The notes: a model not told the origin generated them from the letters alone. A stretch of 64,000 nucleotides of DNA from Microcebus murinus (GCF_040939455.1 NC_134115.1:27864727-27928726), one strand, 5' to 3'. Counted from the first letter of the stretch, positions 13,440 to 26,184 are shown. Translations and numbers: made by a program.

Positions 13440-13490
13440 CTTTGTTTCTTTCTTTTCTTTCTTTCTTTCTTTTTTTTTTTTTTTTTTGAG
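13440..13490. repeat. TTTC/T low-complexity tract
   Basis: A polypyrimidine run of TTTCTTTC units grading into about 20 T residues, followed by GAGTGCAACAAGC. It could be the tail of an antisense retroposed sequence, but no source or poly(A) signal is evident. Confidence 0.7.
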
Positions 13491-14009
13491 TGCAACAAGC
13501 TTTTCACTCAAAAACTCACTAAATAAGTAATGAACAAGAAGAAATATTTCTTCCTTGGGATTTTAAGCTAAGACCCACTCACCATTTTCCTTGGCACAAC
13601 AGTTTATTGTGGGGAATATTATTTGGAACAAATTTAAATTGTGAGCCATGTTGGGTTAAACCCAAGACATTTTGTTTTATGTACATACGCCAAATGAGAG
13701 GACCAAGAGGCAGTATCATCCATGGACCTTTGATCTGCTGTGCACGTGCACTGTTTCCATGTATTTCAAAGCACTCACATGTTTAGCTTTTATGTTGCCC
13801 TAGAGGTATTTTTCTGTGCTATAATTTTATTTTTAGTTCAGCATGAGTGCAAAAGTCACCAAAAGGTTGAGAAATTGAAAAAGAAAGAAGAAAAAAGACT
13901 GAGTACAGCAAACCTATAATGTTATCTTTTATGTATAAACTATATTTAACTTTCAAACTGTTGTTTATTACTTAAATTCTTTTTTTATTGTTCAATTGAT
14001 ATATTTTCC
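13491..14009. other. Intergenic, no gene recognised
   Basis: AT-rich unique-looking sequence between a T-tract and an Alu. Nothing supportable was seen. Confidence 0.4.
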
Positions 14010-14346
14010 TTTTTTTTTTTTTTTTTTTTGAGACAGAGTCTCACTTTGTTGTCCAGGCTAGAGTGAGTGCCGTGGCGTCAGCCTAGCTCACAGCAACCTC
14101 AAACTCCTGGGCTTGAGTGATCCTTCTGCCTCAGCCTCCTGAGTAGCTGGGACTACAGGCATGCGCCACCATGCCCGGCTAATTTTTTTATATATATATC
14201 AGTCGGCCAATTAATTTCTTTCTATTTATAGTAGAGACGGGGTCTCGCTCTTGCTCAGGCTGGTTTTGAACTCCTGACCTTGAGCAATCCGCCCGCCTCG
14301 GCCTCCCAAGAGCTAGGATTACAGGCGTGAGCCACAGCGCCCGGCC
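14010..14346 (-). mobile_element. Alu SINE, young strepsirrhine subfamily
   Basis: Full-length antisense Alu with a 20-nt T-run. It has GAGTGAGTGCCGTGGCGTCAG, GGGCTTGAGTGATCCTTC, CCCAAGAGCTAGGATTAC and CCACAGCGCCCGGCC. It differs from the copy at 48062-48404 at only a few positions. Confidence 0.95.
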
Positions 14347-14881
14347 TCTTTTTTTTTTTTTTTTTGATAGATTCTTGACAGTCTATGATATATTTTTCTA
14401 TCTGTGAAAATTGTTTGGTATCTTGGGGTGGGATACAGCATAATGTTTTCCATTAAAATAAATAGAATTATTTTTATTTTCATGTAACAGCTTTTGACTT
14501 AGTAGCAGAATTTTAAGAAACAAATTAAAGTCATTTTGTGGGAAATGGGTATACTATGTTCAGGGCACCCTATGAGGCAATGGAGATCCAAAGACAAATT
14601 GAACGCAGATCCTGCTTGGAGCTCATAATCTAATAAGAGAAACTGATGGGTAGACAGACAACTTAGAAAGTAATGCCATACTAAAAGATGCAGGGAGAAA
14701 AGTTTTGTGCAATCAGAAAGAGGATGAACTTTAAGTGGATATGTGGATTTGGGGTAGGGGGAGATAATCTCTCCTTCAGCAAAACAAAAGAATTTGTATC
14801 TTATTCCTTTAGGATTTTGCAAATTAACTAGACTGCTAATCTGTAACAAAGTAATATAATGTGAGGCATTAGTGGTCAATA
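14347..14881. other. Intergenic; weak L2/MIR-like patch
   Basis: Around 14560-14680, 'GAGCTCATAATCTAATAAGAG' and 'GACAGACAACTTAGAAAGTA' recall an L2 tail in antisense, but divergence is high. No gene was seen. Confidence 0.35.
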
Positions 14882-16092
14882 ATTAGCCAACTGTCTCCTA
14901 GGCAACTCCACTTGATTGTCCCACAAAGACCTCAAACTCAACTCATCCAAAACTCAATTCTTCATTCTCGCCTACAAATTGGTGATTTCCACAGTTGTCC
15001 AAGTCAACAAACCAGGAGACATCCTCATCCTCTCCCTTGCCATTACTCACCAAATCTGATTTCCAACACTTGTCAATTTTTCTTCCTAAATTTATCTGGA
15101 ATCTGACTACTTCTCTCCATCCCGTTACCACTCTCCTGCCCCAAGCTACTTCCATCTCTGCCCGGGACTCTTATCTCCCTTCCTCGGTTCCCTTCAATTC
15201 ATTTTAGAAATACCACCTTTGAGAGTCGTACTTCTAAAATATAAATCTTTTTTTTTTTTTGAGACAGAGTCTCACTTTGTTGCCTTGGCTAGAGTGCTGT
15301 GGCATCAGCCTAGCTCATAGCAACCTCAAAATCCTGGGCTCAAGCAATCCTGCCTCAGCCTCCCAAGTAGCTGGGACTACAGGCATGTGCCACCATGCCT
15401 GGCTAATTTTTTCTATATATTTTTAGTTGGCCAATTGATTTCTTTCTATTTTTTAAGTGGAGATGGGAATCTCACTCTTGCTCAGGCTGGTTTCGAACTC
15501 CTGACCTTGAGCAATCCGCCCGCCTCCCAGAGTGCTAGGATTATAGGTGTGAGCCACCGCGCCCAGCCCTAAAATATAAATCTTATGTCTCTTTCCCGAC
15601 AAAAGACCTCCCATTGTCCTTGGATCAAGGTCATGAATGTGGATATTCAAGGCCCTTTAAGATTTGCCCTGTGCCTTCCTTCCAGCACTCCTGGGCTCCT
15701 CTGCTGCCTTCATGTGCCTTCCTTCTTTCCATCCTTTCATGGGGCACCATCTCTTACACCAGGAACTTTGCACTTGTTATTCCCTCTTCCTGGAACATCC
15801 ATGTCCTGCCCATTTCCCATTCTTGCTTGGCTACCTCCTACTCAGCATGGGCCCCAGCCACTCCTTGATGTTCTGACACTGTGTTATGTTTTCTTCCCAG
15901 CACCCTTTAATTCTCCTGTCACAGCACTAATCACGCTGTATGCAATTGGTTATTTTCCTCCTTTTTTAGACGGCAGGACCTGGGAAGGCAGGGGCTGTGT
16001 GTGTCCTGCTCACCATTACGGCCCCAGTGCAGAGCCCAACGCTGGTATGGGGGGAGGGGGGCAATCTGTTGAAGAATGCATGAATGAATGAG
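14882..16092 (+). mobile_element. L2 LINE 3' portion, sense, split by an Alu
   Basis: 14882-15247 and 15585-16092 follow the L2 3' coding end and 3'UTR in sense. The first part has CTCATCCAAAACTCAATTCTTC and related text. The second has CTTTGCACTTGTTATTCCCTCTTCCTGGAA and ends GCATGAATGAATGAG. Open frames here (168 codons at 15585) are L2-derived and interrupted. Confidence 0.6.
15248..15568 (-). mobile_element. Alu SINE with 16-bp target duplication
   Basis: Antisense strepsirrhine Alu inside the L2. The duplication CTAAAATATAAATCTT is exact at 15234-15249 and 15569-15584. Confidence 0.95.
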
Positions 16093-17264
16093 TTGCTTCC
16101 TTTGCAAGTAATTGTAGAAAATTGTCTTTAACTCAAAGAAATGGATTATTAAGAAGTATATTTTAGATAACTGCAGCAGGTATGGAGGAGGTATATCTGA
16201 AAGTGCCATCCCCCAGTGTGGGCTCTTCTTGGTTCTTAAAGGGCTGGGGCACTAGTTCCCAGTTCCCTGTGGGGTTCCTCTGCTTCCTCCCCACATCACC
16301 TCCCCACCTGCTTCCATGACCTGACCACTCTCTGGATCTTGCTAGAACTTAACCACCCCCCTAGAATCGTAAAGCCTTCCCTTGGGGCTGCTGGGTTACT
16401 CAGAGCCAGCATGGGGACTGGTGTCCACCTCCAGGAGCATGTCCAGGAGCTGGAACCTGGAAATCGACCTGCTGAACCTCATAAAACCCCAAGAGCTGCT
16501 GAGTGACCCAACAGGTCTCCATACCAACAAGATACAGAAGGAAGCACAATGAAAGATAACTTTAATGACGGATATTTAAATACCACCAGGTACAAAGACA
16601 AAGCAGGAGTATTTTGGTTTTATGATACTTGACATACTCCCAGGCAGATCTGCTCCCTCTTTAAAGCAGTGAAGTAGGGGCATTACAGTTTATAACCTGC
16701 CTCTCTCAATTGGGAGATCAGAGAACCAGTTCGTTGACTTCCCCATTCTTGCTTTTGGAACTGTTAGTGGCTGCTTAGGGGAAATCTTAGGAGCTTGTCT
16801 ATCAGCACCATGACTAATTTATGGTTTCCAGGGCAACTTCTTACATTGCTGAGTAGTTCAAATTGGTGGAGAGCAACCCTGGGATTGCTCTATTTGCTCT
16901 TAGTTCCATCCCTGCCTTTCCATGCTCTGCTCTACAGAACCAGCTACATCATTTGCGGAGCAAAATAAAAGCACAAGACTCCTTGTTCAAAAAGGATTCA
17001 GAATTTCTTGACAGTGACAGCAGAACATCAAACCAAGCGCCGGGCTCTTCTAAGGATGGGGCCCTGTGTGACTGTACAGAGAGAATGCCCACAAAGCCAG
17101 CCTGCTGCTCGGCATCATAGGTAGATGGGCCCCAACAGTCTCTTCCAGACTCTCTGACACCTTGCTTCCGGTCAGGTTCAGCCAGGAGAGGCACTGGTGG
17201 GAGGGGCCACCTAGAAGGCAGGAAGGAAGAAGTCATTTACCCTTCTCTGTTTCCGGTGAAGTCT
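16093..17264. other. Intergenic, no gene recognised
   Basis: Unique-looking sequence. Frames of 85-95 codons overlap on opposite strands near 16863-17236 without recognisable domains. Confidence 0.4.
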
Positions 17265-17306
17265 CCCAAAACATGTGGCCCTTGGGCTATAGTTTGAGGA
17301 CCCCTG
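17265..17306 (+). mobile_element. hAT-type transposon end fragment
   Basis: GTGGCCCTTGGGCTATAGTTTGAGGACCCCTG resembles the right end of the same non-autonomous hAT family seen at 51717-52053. Only the terminal 40 bp or so are recognisable. Confidence 0.35.
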
Positions 17307-17849
17307 AACTAAATCCTTAAAATAAGGTTTATCCATTGATCCAGCTTTTCAACTTTGAAGGATTTTTACTAAGGAAATACTCATGAAGGGGGAAAAGATA
17401 TAGCCAAAATTCCATTTATTACAGCATTGTGTGGAAGAGCAGGGCACTGGAAGCAACGTAATTCCTAAATATTCAACAATGTATCTATTCATAATAATGA
17501 GATAGGAAAGACAGGTATCGATGGAAAAGAATATAATATAAAATCCAGAAATGGACCCAAATATATATGAGAATTTAGTATATGATGAAAGTGGTATCTC
17601 ACATCAATGCATGGCAAGGACTTTACAAGAAAAAAAAAATCACAGACCAGTGTCTCTCATGAACGTAACATAAAAATCCTTAACAAAATATTATTACAGT
17701 AAATAGAATCAAACAATGTATAAAAAGGAAAATAAATCATGAACAAGTGGGCTTTGTCTTGGGAAGTATTTACAAAAAATTAATATTTGGTTGCTTGTGG
17801 GAAAAGTGTCTTGATAGCTGAGAGAGAAGGCTGGGAAGAAAATCTTCCT

Positions 17850-17926
17850 TTTTACCTTTTACCCGTTTCAAATTTTACCTTTTACCCTTTTCAAAAGTAC
17901 CTTTTACCTTTTACCCATTTCAAATT
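17850..17926 (+). repeat. ACCTTTTACCC minisatellite, about three units
   Basis: Imperfect tandem units of the form ACCTTTTACCCNTTTCAAATTTT (about 24 bp) occur three times, with an extra partial copy. They lie inside decayed L1 sequence. Confidence 0.75.
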
Positions 17927-19295
17927 TTGAGCCATGTGAATGTTTGCTTATCTAAAAGATAAATTAATTTTTAAATAATAAGATAGAAGAAAGTAAAATA
18001 ATGTAGAAAACATTCATAGAAAATTGTTAGTTAAAAAAGAGATTTAAAAAAAAAGCCTAATTTTAATTTTATTTTTTAAGAATGTGCAATCCCTATGAAA
18101 ATACCAATAAAAAATTCTTCACAGAAATAGAAAAAACAATCTTAAAATTCATATGGAATACAGAAGACTCCAAATAGCCAAAGCAATCCTAAGCAAAAAA
18201 AAAAAAAAATCTAGAGCCATCCCACTACCTGCCTTTAAGCTATAGTAATCAAAACAGCACAAAAACAAACACATGGACCAGTGAAACAGAACAGAGAACC
18301 CAGAAATAAATCCACATATTTACAGCCAACTGATTTTTGACAAAAGTGCCAAGAACATTCAGTGGGGAACGGACAGTCTCTTCAATAAATGGTGGTGGGA
18401 AAACTAGATATCCGCATGCAGAAAAATGAAACTAGACCTTTATCTCTTGCCATATACAAAAATAAAATCAAAATGGATTAAAGACTTAAATGTAAGACCT
18501 GAAACTATGAAACCTCTAGAAGAAAACATTGGGAAAACACTTCAAGACACTGGTATGGGCAAAGACTTTTTGGGTAAGACCTCAAAAGCATAGGCAACAA
18601 AAGTAAAAATAGAAAAATGGGATCACATCAACCTAAATAGCTTCTATACAGCAAAGGAAACAATCAACAGAGTAAAGAGACAACCTACAGAATGGGAGAA
18701 AATATTTACAAACTATCTGAAAAGAGAGTAATAACTAGAATATATAAGGAACTCAAACAACTCAAAAGTAGAAAAAAATCCAGTTTTAAAAATGGGCAAA
18801 TGATCTGAATAGACATTTCTCAAAAGAAGACATACAAATGGCCAAGAGGTATATGAATAATGCTCAACATCATTAGTCATCAGAGAAATGCAAATCAAAA
18901 CTACAATGAGCTCTGCTGGCTTTGGATTACTGGATGGAAAAAAAAAACACTACAACGAGACATCATCTCACACCAGTTAAAATGGCTTTTATCAAAAAGA
19001 CAGACAACAATGAATGCTGGTGAGGAAGTGGAGAAAGGGGAACTCTCATATATTGTTGGTGGGAATGTAAATTAGTGCAACCACTATGGAGAACAGTATG
19101 GAGTTTCTCCAAAAAACTAAAAATAGAACTAACATTTGATCCAGCAATCTCACTGCTGGATATATATCCAAATGAGGGGAAATCAGCATATCAAGAAGAT
19201 ATCTGTATTGCCATATTTATCACAGCACTATTCACAATAGCCACGATATGGAATCAACCTACGTGTCCATCAACAAATAAATGGGTAAAGAAATA

Positions 19296-19637
<342 letters not shown>

Positions 19638-20199
19638 AAAGAAATTGTAGTACATCTACACAATGAAGTATTGTATAGCCATAAAAAAGAATGAAATCCT
19701 GCCAATTGCAGCAACATGGATGGAAGTAGAGAACATCATGTTAAGTGAAATAAGCCAAGCACAGGACAACAGGACAACAAATCTCGAATGTTCTCATTCA
19801 TATGAGGCAGCTGAATATTAAAAACAATTGATCATATGAACACAGAGATAGAACGGTGGTTACCCGAGGCTACAAAGGGTAGCAAGGAGCAGGGATAAAG
19901 TGGGAATGGGTAATGGGTGTAGAAATATGATTAGATAATTAGATATAATGAACAATATTTGATAGCACAACAAAGTGACTAGAATCAACAAGAAGTTAGG
20001 GTATACTTTAAAATAACTAAAAGAGTGGAATTGGAATGTTCCTAACACAAAGAAATGATAAATGCCTGACGTGACGGATACCCCAATTACCCTGATTCGA
20101 TTAATTCACATTATATGCCTGTATCAAAACGTCACATGTACCCTATAAAGATACACAGCTATTAAGTGCCCCTAATAATTAAAAATAAAAACAAATCAC

Positions 20200-20583
20200 A
20201 TAAATGTATTGCCTTACAGTCCTGGAAGCCAGAAGTCTAAAATGTGTCTGTGGGGCTGCCTTTCTTCTGCAGGCTCTGGGGCAGAATACTTCTTTGCCTT
20301 TTAAGAGTATGGGGGCTGCCTACATTCCTTGTCTCATGGCCCCTCCTCCATTGCAAAGCTAGCAGTGTGGCATCTTCTCTCTCTCTCCAGCCTCCTGCCT
20401 CCTTACAAGATCCTTGTGATTACATCAATTCTACTCTAATAAACCCAAATAATCTTTCCATCTCAAGATGCTTACTTATAGTCATATCTGAAATGTTCCT
20501 TTTATGATGTAAGGTAACGTATTCACATATTGGGGACTGGGATGTGGATATCTTTGGGAAGCTATTATTGAGCCTACCACAAC
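20200..20583 (-). mobile_element. MLT1-class LTR
   Basis: Antisense order TTACAGTCCTGGAAGCCAGAAG, TCTCATGGCCCCTCCTCCATT, ATCTCAAGATGCTTACTTATAG, GTAAGGTAACGTATTCACATAT, and terminus CCTACCACA. This is the reverse of MLT1. It abuts the L1 tail. Confidence 0.65.
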
Positions 20584-20659
20584 ATTTATCACTAGTATTT
20601 ACCAAAGTAACCGAGATACATAGGAGGCATTTGATAAATGTGCATTAATTAAATAAATC

Positions 20660-20825
20660 TTTGCTAAAATTGTGGTCTGATGACCATTAGTATTAGCATC
20701 ACATGGGAGCTTGTTAAAATGTAGAACTCTGGTCTACCCCAAACCTACTGAATCAAAACTTGCATTTTAACAAGACCCCCAGGTGATTCTTATGCACAGT
20801 ACATGAGAAGTATGGGATTAAATGA
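20660..20825. mobile_element. MER5-type hAT-Charlie fossil
   Basis: GCATCACATGGGAGCTTGTTAAAATG, CCTACTGAATCAAAACTTGCA and CCCCAGGTGATTCTTATGCACA are the conserved blocks of MER5-class elements. Confidence 0.55.
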
Positions 20826-21299
20826 TCTAATAATCAAAATAACAGTAGCTAAAATGTATCCAGCACTTGTAACAGATGTTTTTCATGCCTTCATTTTACA
20901 TGCTCTGACACACCTCTAATTTCAACCACAGCTGCATTAAACATTTCTGTAAGAGTGCAGATTCCTGGCTGACTCCATCCAGTGTGTACTTTCTGCCCAG
21001 GGACTTCTCCAAAGGTGAGGGAGCCCACAAGTACAGGGACTAATACTCCTTGGGCAACCCTTCACCAATGATGATCTAGTGCTGGTGGACGAGTCCTTCT
21101 GCCTCCCAGTCTGGGGATGGATGATTCTAAGAGGCATTTCTACAGCAGGGATCTCAATAATGCTCCCAAATATTGGCTTTTCTTCCTTTCCTGTGTCACT
21201 CTTCCTTCTCCCTCACTCCTGATTCCTGGGATCACCTCCCAAATAACCCACTTGCCCCCAAGTCCTTGTCTTTAGCTTGGTTTCCAGGACAATTGCAAT
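20826..21299. other. Intergenic, no gene recognised
   Basis: Unique-looking sequence; a 66-codon minus frame only. Nothing supportable was seen. Confidence 0.4.
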
Positions 21300-21535
21300 C
21301 AAGGCAGTACTTATTAAATTCCAGCCACTCTACCATGAATTTTATATGACTTATCTCATTTTATACTCACAGCACTGTATTTTTAAACTATTTTTACCCC
21401 CTTTCAGATGAAGAAACTTTAAAAGAGGTTAAGTAATTTGCCCAACTTCCTAGAACTAATGAATAGCAGAACTGGATTGCTAGAGTCCAGGCAGCTTGAG
21501 CCCAGGCTGTGTACTTAGTATACTACATTGCCTTC
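21300..21535 (-). mobile_element. MIR SINE
   Basis: Antisense MIR order: TTATCTCATTTTATACTCACAGC, CAGATGAAGAAACTTTAAAAGAGG, TAAGTAATTTGCCCAAC, then GTCCAGGCAGCTTGAGCCCAGGC. Confidence 0.6.
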
Positions 21536-22714
21536 CCGGTGAGAATACATCATGGCTTACATGTGTACAGTATTTTCCAGATTAAATCTCAAAAGAATAA
21601 ATCCTTTCATTCTCTAGACTGCTGGCAGACTAGAAGGAGAAATGGACCACAAGTTCCCAGTACCATTGAAGACTAGACTCAGGCATCATCTTGGTGATGA
21701 TGCCTAAGTCTAGAGAAAAGAGAGAGTAAATAAAGCAGGATAGAGCAGGCTGCAGAGGATGGGTGGGAAGAAGTCATCCTACCAAAATCCGAGCTGCCAT
21801 ACCTTCCCCATGTGACTTAGGGGAAGGAGATCTACTGCCAGATCCAGACAGACAATCCAACCACTCCTAATACTTCTCAATAGGGCGCTAATGGCATTTT
21901 CAGCAGAACAATTCCTCATTTTGTGGGACTGTCCTGAACACTGCACGAGGTTAAGCATCTCTACATGCCACACAATCCCCAGCCCACCTAGGCCAGTCAC
22001 TTTCCTAAGCGCTGTGACGACAAAAACTTCCTCATACATTTTTCAAAGCCCCCTAAGGAGTACCACTAGAACTCCAAGCCAATCTTCACAAAGTATCCCC
22101 CGGCTACTGTTACTGATCGGGAGATGCGGCCTAAGTTAGTCCAACTGGGCTGACATGGGCATCTTGCTCTTTGTCTTGATGGATATGAACAAAGAAGCAG
22201 ATAGCACCAATCGCCCTGGGCAGGCATTTTCAATCCGGAGAGGAACCTAGCCCTAGGATGAAATTGAGGCTGAGAATTACAAAGTGGAAAGACAGAAAGA
22301 AGGAGGATGCAGTTGATGCTAAGAATAGCAGCGTGGAAGGACTAAAAGAACGCCATCCTACTATCACAGATGTCTGCAGCCCTTGTCATCGGGAGCTTTT
22401 CCTACTGCACCATGCTGCCTCTACTATACAAGTATGCTCAGCATCTTTGTAAGTAGCCAAAATCCTCTAGGGCCAGCCAAATACACTCCACGTCCGTCAC
22501 CACCACCCTCCTCCTTTCTTCGCACCAGTGTCTAGAGCCGGGGAGGTTCACTGTGTGACCCGAGCTGCTCCCACATACATACGCAGGTGACACTCGGAGA
22601 TGCCACAATGTGCTTCTCCATAAGCTGACTGCAGCCACAGCAGAAAGAACTCACTTTTGGCCTTGCAGCCTGTTCATTTGCAGGGGCGGTGTAATGGCAT
22701 GCTTGCAAACACAA
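21536..22714. other. Intergenic, no gene recognised
   Basis: Unique-looking sequence with several 60-86 codon frames on both strands. None has recognisable motifs or splice structure that I can support. Confidence 0.4.
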
Positions 22715-22830
22715 GCTCTGGCTGGAGAGGCCTGCCTGAGCTCAAACTCTAACTTTGCCATTGCATGAGCTTGGATTTGTCACTTACCCTCTCAGTACTT
22801 TAATTTCCTTATGAATAAACCAAGAGTGCC
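22715..22830 (+). mobile_element. MIR SINE
   Basis: Sense MIR core: GCCTGAGCTCAAACTCTAACTTTGCC, TTGGATTTGTCACTTACCCTCTC, TTTAATTTCCTTATGAATAAA. Confidence 0.55.
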
Positions 22831-22914
22831 AAGACCACACAAAGTGTATTTGGGGGTGCTCAGCAAAGAGTAAGGGGTCAAAAAAATTACAGCTGTTTAT
22901 CTCCTATTTACAAC

Positions 22915-25090
22915 ATTTGAGAAAATCTACTGAGAGTTTATTAACTGCCAGGCACTGTTCAAGGCACTAAGAATACATCAGTGAACAACAGCTTTTATTC
23001 TAGAAGGGGGAGACCGACAATCAACAACAAATATGATAAATAAGTGAACTATATAATATGTTGGAATCTAATGTTATGGAAAAAGAAAATGTAGAACAGG
23101 GAAAGAGGAGTTGGGGAAACTTCAGGAGTTGCAACTACAAATAGGACAGCCAGGGCAGACCTCTTTCAGAAGCAGACATTGAGCAAAGGCTTAGAGAAAG
23201 TGGGGGAGGGAGGCCATGCTGAGATCTTGGAAAAGAGTGTTCCAGGTACAAGGAAGAGCCATTGAAAATGCTTATAGGGCAGGAGTGCAGCTGGTTAGCT
23301 CCCACATGGGCAAGGTGGGTAGTGTGACTGGTGGGGAGCGAGGAATCAGGTGCAGGAGGCGAGATCAGGAAGTCTCCCTTTGGGCTGCGTGGTGGAGGGG
23401 TTTGTCTCCATTGTGAGGACTTCAGCAGTTCCTCTGAGTAAGATGGGAATCACTGCTGTGTTTTCAGCAGAGGAGTGCAGTGACCTGACATGTATTTTAA
23501 GAAGAGCACTTAGCTCTTAGCAGTTATGTTGAGAAGAGAAGCAAGGTCAAGGGTGGAAGCCGAGACAGCAGCTAGACGGCTCCTGCAGTTATCAAGGCAA
23601 GAGATGAAGGAGGCACAGCACGGCAGTGAAGGTGATGAGAAGGGCCAGGCTACGGGGATGTTTGGAAACTACAACCAACAGGAATTCCTCATGGATTAAT
23701 TAGCTGTGGAGTAGAAATTAAAGAGAAGGATCAACAATAACTCATGGCTTCTGGCCTGAGCAATGAAAAGCACAAAAATGTCTTTATCTAACATGAGAAA
23801 GACTGTGGATAAAGTCATTTTGGAAGGGAATGATCAGCAGTTCAGTTTTAATATCTTAAGTCTGAGATGTCCATTATATATTCTAGTGCAGATGATGACT
23901 AGATAGTTGGATGATCAAGTGTGAAGTTCAAGAGAGAGGTATGGACTGAAGATAAAAATGGGGATTCACTGGCATATAGAAGGTATTAAAGCCTTGAGGC
24001 CGCACGAAATCACCAAGAGAGTGAGTGTAGATGTGGAAGAGAACCTAGGACAGGGTTCTAGGGCAACCCAATTTTAAGAAAGCCAGGAGAACTGAAGGTG
24101 GCAAGGGAGATGGGTGACAGTGAGTGCAGACAACTTTGAGATGTTTTCAGACAAGGAAAAATGGCAACTAGAGTAATACTGCAGGAGAATCTGGGCACAA
24201 GGGGTACACACATGCACAAGTATACACACAGAGATAGCAGAGAGGACGCCGTGTTTGATAAACATGATCAACTGAAGGGAATGATCTAGAAGAGAGGGAC
24301 CATTGTTGAGCAGCAGATGGGGGCAGGGTAATTTTAGGAGCAATCAAATAGTCTACAGGGGAATGGACCCTGGTGCCAAGTGGAAGGATTTTCCTTAAAT
24401 AGGAGCAGGGACAGTATTTCCAGGTGACATGACAGGAAGGCAGAGTCTGGGTGGAAAGGCAGCTGGGATGGAAGATATGGTGTGTGGGGGGGTAGGGGAA
24501 TGAGGTAGTTCTTGTCAAATTGCTTTCATTTTCTCTGTGAAGTAAGCAGCAAGCTTCTCAGCTTAGAGTGAGGAAGGGGAGGGGTGTTGGAAATTTGGGG
24601 AGAGAAGGTGTAATACAGTCATTTCTGAGTGTGGGAAAGTAAACTGACTAGGGAAAAATGCAGAAGGACAGTGTTGAAAGTCCACTTGAGATTTATGGTC
24701 ATAAATTTAGAGTGACGACAGTAAGCCCTGTCATTTTGGGCCAGCATATTAAGCTGGACAGAATCAGAGTTTTGCCAGATGGTCCCAGGAACTAGAGAAT
24801 GAAGGGTGTATTTAAAGAAATGATAGAGCGACAGACTATGAAATCTCAGCTGGGTAGGAGAGATGTAAGAATAAAAGGACAATGACAAACAGTGCAAAAG
24901 TAGACTGGAGGTCAAAATAGGGTCAAAGAATTGTTCAAATGTGGTTATTAGAGCAAATAAGCTGGAAGAGAAAGGTGTTCAGGAAGTAGGATGCTTGAAG
25001 AGTTCAGAGGTGGTGCTTTTATTTGGTGATGAAAAGGTCTAGGGTACCCACATGACAGTAGGGTGGAGAAAAATGGTTGCACTGCAGGTA
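22915..25090 (-). mobile_element. Long L2 LINE, antisense, about 2.2 kb
   Basis: Starts with the reversed L2 tail (TGCCAGGCACTGTTCAAGGCAC, GGGGGAGACCGACAATCAAC). It then follows the reversed RT-domain coding region: GGAAAAGAGTGTTCCAGG, GTTATCAAGGCAAGAGATGA, TCTGAGATGTCCATTATATATTC, CATATAGAAGGTATTAAAGCC. It is unusually long for this old family but carries many stops and indels, so the RT is dead. Confidence 0.7.
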
Positions 25091-25599
25091 CTAGGGTTTC
25101 AGATAGGTCATTAATCTACTGAGATGCTAAATGCATCAAAAAATGTTAATTGGAATGGGGTGGGGGGGGGACTGTGAGTCAAGTGCTAGAATCTTCTGGG
25201 AATGAGGGGGAGTGCATGAGAGCCTGCAGATGACAGCTGCAGGGAGGGGTGGTATAGTCTGATGGCAGGTACTTCCAAGCAGCTGGGAGGCGGGGGTCAC
25301 CCGATGAAGGGGAGAGGAAACAAAAAAAGAGTCTAACTGGGGGGATAATTCTCCTGCCAAAGGTTTGTCCTGAATTCTGCCCTCTAGTATCTCAATAAGC
25401 TTCCTGCCCTCTTTCGGCAGCTGAGAGGCTATCCAGGGTAAGGGATTTTTTTCAGGGTCGAGGGGTCAGAAGGAAACCAGGGAACAGGCCGGACTTTTAT
25501 TCCCTCTTTCTGTGCTACCAAAATACCAAGGCAGTGTTTTGGGTATTTAAAAGAACATTTAAAATTCCCTTGTTTGTTTGTGCCTCTGTGCAACATTGT
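25091..25599. other. Transition from L2 to GC-rich block
   Basis: A purine-rich, G-run containing stretch (GGGGTGGGGGGGGG near 25155). No gene or repeat was recognised. Confidence 0.4.
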
Positions 25600-26169
25600 G
25601 CTGCTGAAGGACAGGGAGCTGGTAACCATGGCAGTGGAGCAGAGGGTGGTGGTGAAGAGGTGAGTTTTAAATGGGGTGAACTTCAGGCAGGCGGCACCCA
25701 GCCCCGGAACCCTGAAGGCCTCCTAGGAGTCCTTTGTTCCTTCAGCTTACTTAGGCTGGGAGGCGCATTCCTCCCTGCTGGGAAGCAGCCTTTGAAAGGG
25801 AAGCTTGTGCCAGACTCCATAAGGAGAGGGTGTGTCCCTGGGAGCAGGTTTTGGGGGGGTTGCCTGAAAACCTTGGTCAGCAGGGAACTTGGGGCACCCT
25901 GCCGTGAACAGGACAGTCTGTGGTGACAAACCAGCCAGCTCTGCAGCATCCTGGATGCGGAGTTCTTACACACTGTCAGCTGCCTCACCGGTCCTCCCTG
26001 GACAGGTGGCCACTCCTGAGGGTGGCCCAGAATCCTGGCCAACGAGGCAGCCAGGCAGGGCCCCCACAGGAAGGTATCTGGCAGAGGGGAGCAGGGAGGA
26101 GAGGAAGAGGAGCGAGGGAGGCTGTCACCTCTTCCACATTCCTGAGTGGGGAGCCCCAAGAACCCTTCC

Positions 26170-26184
26170 AGAACAAAGTGCCCC
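26170..26184 (+). promoter_or_regulatory. GRE-like site, one perfect half
   Basis: AGAACA-AAG-TGCCCC: a perfect AGAACA half-site, correct 3-nt spacing, and a degenerate second half. It lies about 6.0 kb upstream of the predicted start, near the distance reported for an upstream glucocorticoid-responsive KLF9 enhancer. Confidence 0.4.

Noticed and set aside
13440..13680. Retroposed gene ending at the T-tract
   Set aside because: No poly(A) signal near the tract, no target duplication and no recognised source.
15585..16091. 168-codon plus-strand frame
   Set aside because: It lies within the L2 3' region and has no intact RT motifs. Treated as dead LINE sequence.
18056..19283. Possible active L1 ORF2
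   Set aside because: L1 ORF2-like text is clear but has multiple stops and only the 3' end is present, so it is not a functional element.
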